Counted from the stretch's first letter, positions 1 to 8,448 are shown. The stretch: 64,000 nt of DNA from Erysipelothrix tonsillarum DSM 14972 (GCF_000373785.1 NZ_KB892379.1:149916-213915); one strand, 5' to 3'. Notes: a model not told the origin generated them from the sequence alone. Program-made: numbers and translations.

Positions 1-1
1 A

Positions 2-1351
2 TATGACTTAGAAATCATACCGGTCCTTGAAGGTGGCGATATTGCTGTTGAAGCATTCACCGGCGATGGCGTTCACATTAATTCAGGATTTATGGATGGT
101 ATGGGTAAAGAAGAAGCTATTGAAGTTATGCAAAAATGGTTAGTTGATAATGGTTATGGGGAGCCTAAGACTACCTATAAACTCCGTGATTGGCTATTCT
201 CAAGACAACGATATTGGGGAGAGCCAATCCCTATTGTTCATTTAGAAGATGGTACGATGCGTACCGTTGAATTGGATGAATTGCCATTAGAACTACCCGA
301 AGTGGAAAACTATAAACCAGCAAGTGATGGACAATCCCCTCTTGCGAATGCAGGTGATTGGTTGGATGTTACATTTGCTGATGGTACTAAAGGCCGTCGA
401 GAAACGAATACAATGCCACAATGGGCGGGTTCTTGCTGGTATTACTTACGTTACATTGATCCCGAAAATAATGATGCAATTGGTGATCCAGAACTTCTAA
501 AACATTGGATGCCTGTTGATCTTTATATGGGTGGTTCTGAACATGCAGTACTCCACCTTCTTTATGCACGCTTCTGGCACAAAGTTCTCTTTGATTTAGG
601 TGTTGTGGATACGAAAGAACCATTTGGTAAGCTTTACCACCAAGGAATGATTCTCGGTGATAATAATGAGAAAATGAGTAAATCACGCGGTAACGTTGTG
701 AATCCCGATGACATCGTGGAAAGTCATGGTGCGGATGCGCTACGTGTCTATGAAATGTTTATGGGACCACTTGATGGCGCGATTGCGTGGAGTACACGTG
801 GACTTGATGGTATTCGTAAGTGGTTAGATCGTGTATACCGACTTATGGTTGAATCCGACAAAATTGTAGATACAAATGATGGGGCTCTTGATTTTGTTTA
901 TAACCAAACAGTTCAAAAAGTAACACACGATATTGAATCGTTTGGTATGAATACAGCTATTTCTCAATTGATGATTTTTGTAAATGAAGCATATAAAGCA
1001 GAAACACTTTATAAAGACTATGCACTAGGATTCATAAAAATGCTGGCATGTTTTGCACCACATTTAGGTGAAGAATTGTATGAAATTGTTGCAGGACATG
1101 GCGATATTAGTTATGAACCTTGGCCAACATTCGATCCAAGTAAACTTGTTCTTGATGAATTAGAAATTGTTGTGCAAATTAATGGTAAAGTGCGTGCTAA
1201 ATTTATTGCACCCAATAATTTACCTGAAGATGAACTGAAAGCGCGTGTTTATGAACAAGCTCAGGTTCAAAAAAATCTTGAAGGCATGACAGTCGTTAAA
1301 GAGATTGTTATCAAAAACAAAATTGTAAATCTTGTTGTCAAACCAAAATAA
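2..1351 (+). CDS. leuS: Leucyl-tRNA synthetase, C-terminal part (5' end outside window)
   Basis: Charges tRNA-Leu with leucine in the cytoplasm. The reading frame is open from base 2, so the true start lies upstream and about 450 C-terminal residues are visible. The class I signature KMSKS is encoded at 671-685 and is preceded by the catalytic-core block around [15 protein letters not shown]. The anticodon-binding helical domain follows, and the C-terminal end contains [11 protein letters not shown], typical of bacterial LeuRS. A first in-frame ATG at 92 is internal, not the start. The gene ends in a hairpin terminator, so it is not cotranscribed by default with the pilus genes downstream. 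Identification is secure. Confidence 0.97.
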   Translation, partial: YDLEIIPVLEGGDIAVEAFTGDGVHINSGFMDGMGKEEAIEVMQKWLVDNGYGEPKTTYKLRDWLFSRQRYWGEPIPIVHLEDGTMRTVELDELPLELPEVENYKPASDGQSPLANAGDWLDVTFADGTKGRRETNTMPQWAGSCWYYLRYIDPENNDAIGDPELLKHWMPVDLYMGGSEHAVLHLLYARFWHKVLFDLGVVDTKEPFGKLYHQGMILGDNNEKMSKSRGNVVNPDDIVESHGADALRVYEMFMGPLDGAIAWSTRGLDGIRKWLDRVYRLMVESDKIVDTNDGALDFVYNQTVQKVTHDIESFGMNTAISQLMIFVNEAYKAETLYKDYALGFIKMLACFAPHLGEELYEIVAGHGDISYEPWPTFDPSKLVLDELEIVVQINGKVRAKFIAPNNLPEDELKARVYEQAQVQKNLEGMTVVKEIVIKNKIVNLVVKPK

Positions 1352-1355
1352 TTTA

Positions 1356-1379
1356 AAACAGACGAAAGTCTGTTTTTTT
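1356..1379 (+). terminator. Rho-independent terminator of leuS
   Basis: A stem of AAACAGAC and GTCTGTTT around a GAAA tetraloop is followed by a run of T, 5 bases after the leuS stop codon. Confidence 0.9.
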
Positions 1380-1424
1380 ATTAGGGACAGCCGACTCAAT
1401 GCTTTAATTAGAGATGGGTGATTT

Positions 1425-1745
1425 ATGAAAGGTGTTATATTAGCATATGGTTATACGTTGTTAGCGATGATGCTTATATCATTGTTTCTTTTTTTGATTG
1501 TTTTTAAACAAGAGTTTCAACAAAAGCGTTATCAATACCGGAATGCACTCGAAATTTTAATTTCTGAAATGAAACCGGATAAACCACTTGAAGCGGCGTT
1601 TGTAGACCTTATAAATGATCGACAAGGACAGGTGATTGAAATTAAAGATCACTATTATCCCAAACTGCTTCGGGTGGCATTTAAAACTAAGATAATGGGT
1701 ATACCAGTTGTTTTTGATGAGTTAATGATTGAGGAGGGGTTATAA
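1425..1745 (+). CDS. Pseudopilin-like small membrane protein of the Tad/Flp locus
   Basis: 106 residues. An N-terminal hydrophobic helix (about residues 8-28, starting at AYGYTLLAMML) is followed by a soluble domain, the topology of TadE/TadF-type pseudopilins. It resembles the last gene of the operon (5071-5388): both have Gly-Tyr at the start of the hydrophobic helix and a C-terminal block of the form RV-F-K---GI----E---GL. I infer that the two are distant paralogues. It is the first gene of the putative pilus operon, and its stop lies about 27 bases before the assigned start of the CpaB-like gene. No catalytic motif is seen. Family assignment is by topology and context only. Confidence 0.55.
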   Translation: MKGVILAYGYTLLAMMLISLFLFLIVFKQEFQQKRYQYRNALEILISEMKPDKPLEAAFVDLINDRQGQVIEIKDHYYPKLLRVAFKTKIMGIPVVFDELMIEEGL

Positions 1746-1747
1746 TA
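1731..1747 (+). promoter_or_regulatory. Strong ribosome binding site before a possible ATA start
   Basis: GAGGAGGGG (1731-1739) is a strong ribosome binding site, but no ATG, GTG or TTG follows at normal distance. An ATA at 1745 is in frame with the CpaB-like gene and would add a basic stretch (RKR) and complete a membrane helix. The conventional alternative is TTG at 1772, preceded by its own AGGAG at 1762-1766. The choice decides whether the protein has a full N-terminal anchor. Confidence 0.4.
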
Positions 1748-1771
1748 CGTAAACGTTGCTTAGGAGTCCTA

Positions 1772-2425
1772 TTGTTGATTGCCACAGTTTTAGGGATTGT
1801 GGAAATTGGGGTTCGTCTTCGATGTCGAAATGAAAAGACCTACCGTCTCAATACCGACTTAGCACAACGAGAGAAACTTGAGGAACATCATCTTGAAGAA
1901 ATCGATTTGCCAAATAAGTTATTCACCGAAACGATGATAAAAGACAAAGAAATGGTTATTGGACGATATGTTCGACTTGGGCATACATTGTATCGTGGAA
2001 AAATTCTTGATCGACGTGATTTTGAACATTTTGATGAAGCTCAGGAGAAGGCGTTATTGATGTTGGAACCCGGAGAAGTATTGCTTAGTTCGGAAGCGTC
2101 GTTGGTGAATACGGGAGGCAATATTCTTAGGGCAGGAGATTATGTAAACCTGAGTGTAAAAATAAGGGACTTTGATGGAAATGGAGAGGTAATTCCACTT
2201 ATGAATGGAGTGCGTGTAGTTAATGTTCGAGATCGTGATGGAATCGAAATTGAAACAGGAAAGCAACCAAGCGTTATAGGCTTTGCAATTCCTCAAAAGT
2301 TGGAGCGAATAATCCACAAAGCAATGGGGAGAGGTACATTGTCGGTTGTGATTTGTAGTGGAATTCCCCAAGTAATCAATGAATTACAAAAAGAGGTGAT
2401 TACCTATTTTGATAACGACCTTTGA
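1772..2425 (+). CDS. CpaB/RcpC-like SAF-domain protein of a Tad pilus
   Basis: CpaB/RcpC proteins are membrane-anchored SAF-domain components of Tad/Flp pilus assembly. Here an N-terminal hydrophobic stretch is followed by an SAF-like segment: YRGKILDRRDFE, then EVLLSSEASLVN and the GGNILRAGDYVNL block. The start used is TTG at 1772. A longer version starting with ATA at 1745 would give a more convincing signal anchor (see the separate entry). The C-terminus overlaps the CpaF-like ATPase gene by 17 bases. In Gram-negative systems CpaB partners a secretin, and no secretin is expected or seen here. Family call is from domain pattern plus position directly before a CpaF ATPase. Confidence 0.7.
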   Translation: MLIATVLGIVEIGVRLRCRNEKTYRLNTDLAQREKLEEHHLEEIDLPNKLFTETMIKDKEMVIGRYVRLGHTLYRGKILDRRDFEHFDEAQEKALLMLEPGEVLLSSEASLVNTGGNILRAGDYVNLSVKIRDFDGNGEVIPLMNGVRVVNVRDRDGIEIETGKQPSVIGFAIPQKLERIIHKAMGRGTLSVVICSGIPQVINELQKEVITYFDNDL

Positions 2426-3392
2426 TTTTGGTCCACTAACGCCATTTATTGAAGATGATGAAATTACGGATATTAATTTTAACGGGATTGATTTATGGTT
2501 GGACCATCTTGTACGAGGACGCGTAGTTCATCGAGAATTTTCAAGCCATGAAGTGTTATGGCGAATTTGTTCGCGATTATCCAATGTTGTGAATTTACCC
2601 TTTAATCAACAGCATCCGATTTTAGAGACCGACTTAAACAACCTTAGAATCAGTATCATTCATCCGAGTGTGGCGCGATATTTAAGTGTATCAATTCGAA
2701 AAACATCCTATAAATTAAGGCTAAATGAAATGTATATTGAGTCATCCTCGTATATGAGCGTTTCTGCTCTCAAATTTTTAAAATATGCAATTCGGTCAAA
2801 GTGTAATATCCTTGTGAGCGGGTTGCCTGGTGCGGGAAAGACAGAATTAATTAAATTTTTGGCGGGATATATTAAGCGTGATGAACGCATCATATCGATT
2901 GAGGATTCTTATGAATTGCATCTAAAAACAATTTATCCTTTTTTTGACACAGTGGAAATTAAAGTGGATGGTCGGTTTGATTATGCACAAGCAATTAAAA
3001 CTAGTTTAAGGCAAAGACCTAATTGGTTACTGCTTAGCGAGGTGCGGGGCGAAGAAGTCGTAGATTTACTCCGATGTGTTTCTACGGGTGCGAGTGTTTT
3101 GAGTACCATACATGCTCGTAATGCTATGGAAATTCCGGATCGAATTATTCAAATGATTCCTTCAACAAACCATGAATGGCTTAGTGAACGACGTATTTGT
3201 GATGCAATTAATATAGGGATTCATCTCGATATTCGTTTGAGTGAATTGGGTATTCAACGATTTGTGCGAGAAATTATTGTATTTACGCGGGATGGAAACC
3301 ATCGTCTTTATAGTTTTAGAGGAAAACGACTTCAAGCTAAGATTCCGGAAATGATTAAAGAAAAAGCGGAGTTGTATGGTGTCAAATGGTAA
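2409..3392 (+). CDS. CpaF/TadA-family secretion ATPase
   Basis: Hexameric type II/IV secretion ATPase that would power pilus assembly at the inner face of the membrane. Walker A is GLPGAGKTE at residues 138-146. The Walker B region is WLLLSEVRGEE (about 206-216), followed by the His-box region STIHARNA. At 327 residues it is shorter than many CpaF proteins, mostly at the N-terminus. The start is TTG with AGAGGTGAT eight bases upstream, inside the end of the preceding gene. The next gene starts at 3386, before this one ends. Tight overlaps point to one transcript and coupled translation. Confidence 0.88.
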   Translation: MITTFDFGPLTPFIEDDEITDINFNGIDLWLDHLVRGRVVHREFSSHEVLWRICSRLSNVVNLPFNQQHPILETDLNNLRISIIHPSVARYLSVSIRKTSYKLRLNEMYIESSSYMSVSALKFLKYAIRSKCNILVSGLPGAGKTELIKFLAGYIKRDERIISIEDSYELHLKTIYPFFDTVEIKVDGRFDYAQAIKTSLRQRPNWLLLSEVRGEEVVDLLRCVSTGASVLSTIHARNAMEIPDRIIQMIPSTNHEWLSERRICDAINIGIHLDIRLSELGIQRFVREIIVFTRDGNHRLYSFRGKRLQAKIPEMIKEKAELYGVKW

Positions 3393-4204
3393 TCCTCATA
3401 CTAATCGTCTTAGCCTGTGGTTTACGGTACCAGCGAGATTATCGATATGCTTTTCAATCAATGTTTAAACAGAAGGTATTTAAGGCCCACTACAGGGCCT
3501 CTAGAGTGTGGTTAGGTGCTTTACTCTTGCTTGTTTCAACTGGTAGCATTGGCGTACTCTTTCAGCTAAACGCAACAATGATAACGATGCTTATAATTTC
3601 AACCTTGTTTGGTGGACTTTTGCAATTACATATCATGTGTTCGTATCAAAACCATAGAGAGGCGTTTCAATCCCTTTATTTATTTCTAAGTTATAATGCA
3701 TCCTTATTTAGAACGTGGGAGAAGGCCTTACCTTGTTTAGAGGGTATTGTAGCCATTGAACCCTTTTATAAAAATTGGGTGGATGAAATTTTAAATGAAC
3801 TGGAAAAAGGTGGAACGCTCATTGAGGCTTATCGGAGACGCTCATCACATTACCTAGTTGTGACTCTCGCTGTTATTATGGAGATGGCAGAGACATATGG
3901 AAACGCAGGCTTGGACCTTGCGCTTTTGAGTTACGAAGAAGATTTAGATCAGTGGAAAATATATACCGAGAAGCTTCACCAAGATTTATTGGGGATGCGA
4001 TTAAAAGTTTTAATCCTGATCTTTATGAGTATTGGCATTGCTTATCTTTCAATCGGAATGCTTAATCAAACCATCGCGATTGTACATAATAAATTCTACC
4101 AATATTCAGTCACGTGCTTTTTAGTTTTAATTCAAATTGTCTTAATTGAAACGACGAAAGGTCTTCAACACACGTGGATAAGTAAGGAGGAATGTATTGA
4201 TTAA
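3386..4204 (+). CDS. TadB-like pilus assembly membrane protein
   Basis: 272 residues. An N-terminal helix and a second pair of helices (about 40-85) are followed by a cytoplasmic segment of GspF/TadB type (around LSYNASLFRTWEKALPCLEG) and two more C-terminal membrane helices. TadB and TadC form the inner-membrane platform on which the CpaF ATPase acts. It starts with ATG inside the end of cpaF and overlaps the TadC-like gene by 8 bases. The assignment rests on topology and on its place between the ATPase and a second platform protein. Sequence identity to well-studied TadB is not obvious by eye. Confidence 0.7.
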   Translation: MVILILIVLACGLRYQRDYRYAFQSMFKQKVFKAHYRASRVWLGALLLLVSTGSIGVLFQLNATMITMLIISTLFGGLLQLHIMCSYQNHREAFQSLYLFLSYNASLFRTWEKALPCLEGIVAIEPFYKNWVDEILNELEKGGTLIEAYRRRSSHYLVVTLAVIMEMAETYGNAGLDLALLSYEEDLDQWKIYTEKLHQDLLGMRLKVLILIFMSIGIAYLSIGMLNQTIAIVHNKFYQYSVTCFLVLIQIVLIETTKGLQHTWISKEECID

Positions 4205-4922
4205 GGTAATAATTGGAGTTCTTTATATTTTTCTTATATTTAAATATGCAGAGTCGTTGTTGGACGCAGTGATACTTAAATCGTATCATTGTTTTAAACG
4301 AATTACGGGAGAGGAACCAGTTAATAATATGAAACGCCATAAGCAAGTGCTTTATCTTCTCACACCATTTATTTTTGTTGGAGGGAAAGTGCTCTTAATG
4401 GGAATTGTTATCATATTTATCTTACAATTTCTCATCTATTATCGCAGTTACCGTCGATATAAAAACAAACTTGCGATGCTCCTGTATGAATTTCCAATAT
4501 GGTTAAGACAACTCCAATGCCTTCTAGCCTACAATACTGTTTATCAAGCACTTAAAACCAGTCAAAACATTGCTCCGAAATCGTTACGGACTGCAATCGA
4601 AGATTTAATTGTAGGTATCCAACAACAACCAACATCGGTAACTCCATACCATCGATTTATGGAAGCTTATGATAGCTTTGAAGTGCGGAAAGTTATGAAA
4701 ATCTTGCACCGAGTTAGCGTTACAGGAACCCAAGATGCGACTACGCGCCTCAATGCGATGATACTTGAATCACATCATTGGTTAACCGTTTCGCGAAACC
4801 AAAAGAAAGAACAATTGATGACCCAAGTGAGTGCATTGGGGTTGATTCCACTTACATCAGTGGGTCTGCTTTTTTTACTTTTGATGGGATTGGTGGTGGC
4901 TTGTTTAATGGAAGGGGGGTGA
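4197..4922 (+). CDS. TadC-like pilus assembly membrane protein
   Basis: 241 residues with an N-terminal membrane helix, a second helix pair near 50-80, a helical cytoplasmic segment containing FPIWLRQLQCLLAYNTVYQ, and a C-terminal helix ending in LLFLLLMGLVVACLMEGG. This matches the second platform subunit of Tad systems. The start is TTG at 4197 with AAGGAGGA just upstream, overlapping the preceding gene. The reading frame ends within the ribosome binding site of the pilin-like gene that follows. Confidence 0.68.
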   Translation: MIKVIIGVLYIFLIFKYAESLLDAVILKSYHCFKRITGEEPVNNMKRHKQVLYLLTPFIFVGGKVLLMGIVIIFILQFLIYYRSYRRYKNKLAMLLYEFPIWLRQLQCLLAYNTVYQALKTSQNIAPKSLRTAIEDLIVGIQQQPTSVTPYHRFMEAYDSFEVRKVMKILHRVSVTGTQDATTRLNAMILESHHWLTVSRNQKKEQLMTQVSALGLIPLTSVGLLFLLLMGLVVACLMEGG

Positions 4923-5071
4923 GTTGTATAAAGGCATTTTTTGAGGAATATGGTTTGGTACTCGTTGTGACGGTAATCGCAACTGGGATGATTGTATTTT
5001 CAAATGAATTTAAGGATGTACTTAAAACGACATTATTAAACCAATGGCAGACAATGACAACGCGTAATTAA
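4919..5071 (+). CDS. Flp-like minimal pilin
   Basis: Only 50 residues, with GTG start at 4919 directly after a GGAAGGGGGG ribosome binding site. The sequence has a short polar leader, then EEYGLVLVVTVIATGMIVF, close to the Glu-Tyr-Gly-Leu plus hydrophobic helix that marks Flp pilins, then a short polar tail. Flp pilins are cut by a TadV-type prepilin peptidase. No such peptidase is in the window, and the usual Gly before the cleavage point is not clear here. The frame is open further upstream (from 4778), but that part overlaps the TadC-like gene and is most likely not translated. Good context, moderate sequence support. Confidence 0.65.
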   Translation: MSCIKAFFEEYGLVLVVTVIATGMIVFSNEFKDVLKTTLLNQWQTMTTRN

Positions 5072-5388
5072 TGAAGCAGGCCATTGAAGGATATCTACTC
5101 ATGTTTTTAATGATGGTTTCTGTTGTTGTCTTATTGGGTTTAATTTACCTTAATCACAGTCAGAATCAACTTGCATTATGTAAGGAGATGGCGATCGCAA
5201 GAATGAATCATTACCATAGCATAAAGATTCATAGCGATGATTTATCTATGTGTAAAGGAGTAACAATCAATGCATTGCCAGAATCTGGTCGCTATCGCGT
5301 AAACTTTTCCAAAAAAGTAGCGTTGGTAGGGATTAATCTATCATTAGACCTTGAGGATAACGGTCTTACCTACATGATACAAGGGTAA
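5071..5388 (+). CDS. TadE-like pseudopilin of the pilus locus
   Basis: 105 residues. An N-terminal helix (IEGYLLMFLMMVSVVVLLGLI) is followed by a small soluble domain with two cysteines. Its ATG shares a base with the stop of the Flp-like gene, so translation is probably coupled. It resembles the first gene of the operon (1425-1745) in the start of the helix and in the C-terminal block. TadE/TadF proteins are minor pilins or membrane pseudopilins that assist assembly. The call is from topology and position at the end of a Tad operon. Confidence 0.6.
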   Translation: MKQAIEGYLLMFLMMVSVVVLLGLIYLNHSQNQLALCKEMAIARMNHYHSIKIHSDDLSMCKGVTINALPESGRYRVNFSKKVALVGINLSLDLEDNGLTYMIQG

Positions 5389-5401
5389 TCCTTGTATCAT
5401 G
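5373..5401. terminator. Perfect 12-bp hairpin at the end of the pilus operon
   Basis: CATGATACAAGG and CCTTGTATCATG form an uninterrupted 12-bp stem with a 5-base loop, and the stop codon of the last pilus gene lies in the loop. There is no T-run after it, so it may protect the 3' end of the mRNA or act as a weak terminator. Confidence 0.55.
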
Positions 5402-5457
5402 TATTATAGAAAAAATATTAAAAATAGTGTATGGTAATTATGAAACGAGGTAAGATT

Positions 5458-6234
5458 ATGATCCTAACAGTTGATGTTGGTAATTCTAATACTGTGATTA
5501 TTGGTTATGAAGATACGCAAAAAAAAATAAACAAAAGGATACTTACAGAAAAAAAGAACCCCGATGTTTATTATTACAATGAATTTGAATCATTACAGGT
5601 AAATCCCAGTGCAATCGTTCTGTCCTGTGTTGTTCCAATGATCACAGCACAAGTTGAAAGTGTACTCCGTTCGCTCTATCCATGCGACATCCATGTCGTT
5701 TCAGCTAAAACGATTCAAAACTTCACAATTAAACTTGATCAACCCGAAGAAATCGGAGCAGATTTTATTGCGACTGCAATTGGAGCAAGTGCTCAATTTC
5801 AATCTCCCATTATTGTAGCTGATATTGGTAGTGCATCAAAAATAAGCGTTATTGATTCTGATGGATCATTTCTTGGGGGTGTCATTATCCCGGGGTTACA
5901 AACATCTTTAAATGCATTAGTAGAGTATATTCCTCAACTACCGGAAGTTGAGTTTGATGTGCCACAATCGGTTATTGGAACGAATACGCGTGATTGCATT
6001 CAATCAGGAATCATGTATGGACTGATTACGCAGATTGAAGGATTAACAAAGAAAATGGAAGCAGAACTTGGCAATACGTGCACCAAAATCATTACAGGGG
6101 GTTACGCAGCGCTAATTCATAAAAACCTCAACGATTTTATTTATAATCCTGACCTTTTAAATGATGGATTGCTTGCGATTTATCAGAAGGGGTATTTAAA
6201 TGCGACTGGTGTTTTCAATGACAACTTACAATGA
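5458..6234 (+). CDS. coaX: Type III pantothenate kinase
   Basis: Phosphorylates pantothenate, the first step of coenzyme A synthesis. It belongs to the acetate-kinase/Hsp70-like (ASKHA) fold and needs a monovalent cation. Visible motifs are DVGNSNT near the N-terminus (phosphate loop), EEIGADFIA, VADIGSASKI and the C-terminal TGGYA. The ATG at 5458 is chosen because GAGGTAA sits 5 bases upstream and the resulting 258 residues match the family's usual length. Two earlier in-frame ATGs (5431, 5440) lack a site. The enzyme supplies CoA, which the phosphopantetheinyl transferase at 29302-29841 would also need. Confidence 0.93.
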   Translation: MILTVDVGNSNTVIIGYEDTQKKINKRILTEKKNPDVYYYNEFESLQVNPSAIVLSCVVPMITAQVESVLRSLYPCDIHVVSAKTIQNFTIKLDQPEEIGADFIATAIGASAQFQSPIIVADIGSASKISVIDSDGSFLGGVIIPGLQTSLNALVEYIPQLPEVEFDVPQSVIGTNTRDCIQSGIMYGLITQIEGLTKKMEAELGNTCTKIITGGYAALIHKNLNDFIYNPDLLNDGLLAIYQKGYLNATGVFNDNLQ

Positions 6235-6287
6235 AAGTGATATAGTAAGTTTCTGAACTTTTATAAAGTTTATGAATGGAGTGGAAT

Positions 6288-7088
6288 ATGGTTCTAAAAA
6301 TAATCTTATTTATGGTAATCTTTATATTAGTCTTGATTATTTATGGCTTTATAGAGTATTACTGGCTTAAAACGAAACAAATAAATGTAAAAGACTTTAA
6401 AGTAAAGAAAGAAATTCCCGAATCATTACGTGGAAAACGTATCGTATTTTTATCGGATTTTCAATTTGATCACCGTGCGCGAAATTTTCTAGATCACGCG
6501 GCACAAAATGTCGTCAATCAAACGAACAATCTTGAACCTGACCTTGTAATTTTGGGTGGCGATTATATTCATCAAAAACACCGAAGAAACGACCGGATTT
6601 TTGATTATCTACAAGAGATTAAAGCTCCTAAAATTGGAGTTTTAGGGAATCATGATTACCGTGACTTGGAAACATCTTTAGCGGGTTTAAAACGCGCAAA
6701 TGTCCACGTTTTAAAAAATGAAGTAGTTCGCTATCATGGTATGAATATTATTGGAGTGGATGATTATAAACGAGGAAAAATTAAACTGCCAGAGTATGAT
6801 AATAGTCTTAATCTACTAGTTACGCATAATCCTGATTATGCTCCCAAATTGGATGAGAATGCAGATATTGATATGGCTCTTGCAGGTCACCTCCATGGTG
6901 GTCAGCTTACTTTTTTTGGGATCTATGCTCCTGCTGCAAATCATAGTGAGTATGGACAACGTTATCGATATGGGATGGTGCATGATCGTCATCTTAGCAT
7001 GTATATTACTTCTGGTGTGGGTGGCACAGTTGATGTACTTCCGATACGAATCTTTGCGCGTCCAGAAATTGTAGTCATTGACTTCTAA
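6288..7088 (+). CDS. Membrane-anchored metallophosphoesterase (YkuE-like)
   Basis: 266 residues. An N-terminal membrane helix (about 1-25) is followed by a calcineurin-like phosphoesterase domain with all metal-binding blocks: FLSDFQFD, ILGGDYI, GVLGNHD, LLVTHNPD and GHLHGGQ. The His pair in GHLHGG and the Asp-Asn-His set show an intact two-metal centre. The family includes phosphodiesterases and UDP-diacylglucosamine hydrolase-like enzymes, and the substrate cannot be read from sequence. ATG 6288 follows GGAGTGG. An ATG at 6276 is also in frame but has no site. Confidence 0.88.
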   Translation: MVLKIILFMVIFILVLIIYGFIEYYWLKTKQINVKDFKVKKEIPESLRGKRIVFLSDFQFDHRARNFLDHAAQNVVNQTNNLEPDLVILGGDYIHQKHRRNDRIFDYLQEIKAPKIGVLGNHDYRDLETSLAGLKRANVHVLKNEVVRYHGMNIIGVDDYKRGKIKLPEYDNSLNLLVTHNPDYAPKLDENADIDMALAGHLHGGQLTFFGIYAPAANHSEYGQRYRYGMVHDRHLSMYITSGVGGTVDVLPIRIFARPEIVVIDF

Positions 7089-7117
7089 CCAATTGGTCAC
7101 AATCAATTGGTTTTTTT
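7087..7117 (+). terminator. Rho-independent terminator after the metallophosphoesterase
   Basis: AACCAATTG and CAATTGGTT form the stem, followed by seven T. It overlaps the last base pair of the stop codon. Confidence 0.88.
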
Positions 7118-7142
7118 GTGGAAAAATATATTTGGAAATTAC

Positions 7143-7182
7143 TTTACCTGTCGTAGTAGATGTGTTATATTTACTACGACAG
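7143..7182 (+). promoter_or_regulatory. Promoter with an 11-bp inverted-repeat operator before the PadR gene
   Basis: CTGTCGTAGTA (7148-7158) and TACTACGACAG (7172-7182) are a perfect inverted repeat with a 13-base spacer. Between and beside them lie a possible -35 TTTACC (7143-7148) and -10 TTATAT (7165-7170). A repressor bound here would block RNA polymerase. PadR proteins commonly bind such palindromes in their own promoters, so autoregulation is the simplest reading. Confidence 0.72.
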
Positions 7183-7201
7183 ATGAAGTAGAGGTGGTTT
7201 A

Positions 7202-7543
7202 ATGCTGAGTAGTGATGTAATGAGAGGGTATAATGACACGATCGTTTTGTTTATTCTGAGAGAAAATGATTCGTATGGGTATGAAATAGGACAAAAAATA
7301 CATGAATTATCCGAACGAAAGTACACAATTAAAGAAACAACACTTTATTCTACTTTTTCACGATTAGAAAAAAATGGATACATTGAGTCTTATAGTGGTG
7401 GAGAAGAAACAAAAGGACGTCGACGTACTTACTACCATATTACGGAACAAGGAAACCAGTATTATAAAGAAAAATGTGAGGAATGGATCCTCGTAAAAGA
7501 AATTATTGATATATTTACCCAAGATGAGGAGGAATTACAATGA
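7202..7543 (+). CDS. PadR-family transcriptional regulator
   Basis: 113 residues with a winged-helix fold typical of the short PadR subfamily: GYEIGQKIHE, then ETTLYSTFSRLEKNGYIES and the wing TKGRRRTYYHITEQG. These proteins are usually repressors that sense small molecules and often control a membrane protein encoded next to them. Here the next gene overlaps by 4 bases (ATGA) and encodes a membrane protein with a permease-prefix-like N-terminus. An inverted-repeat operator lies 20 bases upstream. Confidence 0.92.
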   Translation: MLSSDVMRGYNDTIVLFILRENDSYGYEIGQKIHELSERKYTIKETTLYSTFSRLEKNGYIESYSGGEETKGRRRTYYHITEQGNQYYKEKCEEWILVKEIIDIFTQDEEELQ

Positions 7544-8448
7544 ATCAAATATTAGACTATATTGAGGTGATGTTTAAATCACTACCTCAAACCAAAGAAG
7601 TAGAAGAACTTAAACTCAATATCAGTGACTCGATGGAAATGAAGTATAAACAATACATTGAAGAGGGAAAAAAAGAAACGGAAGCAATTGGACTCGTAAT
7701 TGGTGAATTTGGGAGTATTGATGAATTGAAAGAAGCGTTAGAAATAAACGATGATTATCAGGATGTGGCATATTTACCACAGAAACGTGTTGAATCATTC
7801 ATGGTGTTCATCGAACAATTTGGATTAATGATTTCAATTGGAGTTGGAACCATCATGATTGGCCTTGGTGCAGCAGATTATTTTGAGAATCTGATCTTTT
7901 TCTTTGCAGCGGTTTTAATTGGTGTCGTTATTTTCGTTTATTATGGTATGGTCTATGCGACTTATGAAGATGTAACACAAAAAGGAATTATCGACCCAAA
8001 GCAATATCAAGTGTTAAAAAATAGAAAAAATCAGTATCAAAAACCATATATTATAATGATTGTAAGTGGGGTAGCGTTATGTATCCTTGCGGTGTCAATA
8101 GCTTTCTATTTGGAGGAATTTCGCGGTAACGAGCAATTTACACCTGTTGTATTTATGTGTATTACCGCAATTGCTGTCATGATGTTTATTAACGCAGGAG
8201 TAAAATATTCACATATCACATCACTAATTGAACGATATGAATTCTTCGAAAAAACAAAGGACGTCACGATGTCACAAGATGCTTTAAAACGCAAAGAAAA
8301 AATAGAAAGCCTTACCGGTGTCATGATGGGGATCGCTGCCATGATCTATCTCGTTCTAGGATTTACAATGAATTTATGGCATCCGGGTTGGATTATTTTT
8401 CCGATAACGGTCTTAATGGGTGAATTGATTTCTACATTTAAAAATTAA
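7540..8448 (+). CDS. PadR-associated membrane protein with permease-prefix-like N-terminus
   Basis: 302 residues. The first 70 residues are a soluble helical segment (MFKSLPQTKEVEELKLNI and IGEFGSIDELKEAL), resembling the prefix domain of DUF1700/permease-prefix proteins that accompany PadR regulators. After it come about six hydrophobic helices in three pairs. Its function is not known. Such pairs often respond to membrane stress or small molecules. It overlaps the regulator gene and ends at a bidirectional terminator facing the phosphatase gene. Confidence 0.75.
   Translation: MNQILDYIEVMFKSLPQTKEVEELKLNISDSMEMKYKQYIEEGKKETEAIGLVIGEFGSIDELKEALEINDDYQDVAYLPQKRVESFMVFIEQFGLMISIGVGTIMIGLGAADYFENLIFFFAAVLIGVVIFVYYGMVYATYEDVTQKGIIDPKQYQVLKNRKNQYQKPYIIMIVSGVALCILAVSIAFYLEEFRGNEQFTPVVFMCITAIAVMMFINAGVKYSHITSLIERYEFFEKTKDVTMSQDALKRKEKIESLTGVMMGIAAMIYLVLGFTMNLWHPGWIIFPITVLMGELISTFKN

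Noticed and set aside
4778-4918. N-terminal extension of the Flp-like pilin
   Set aside because: It lies entirely within the TadC-like gene in another frame; a GTG with a strong site at 4919 gives a sensible small pilin.
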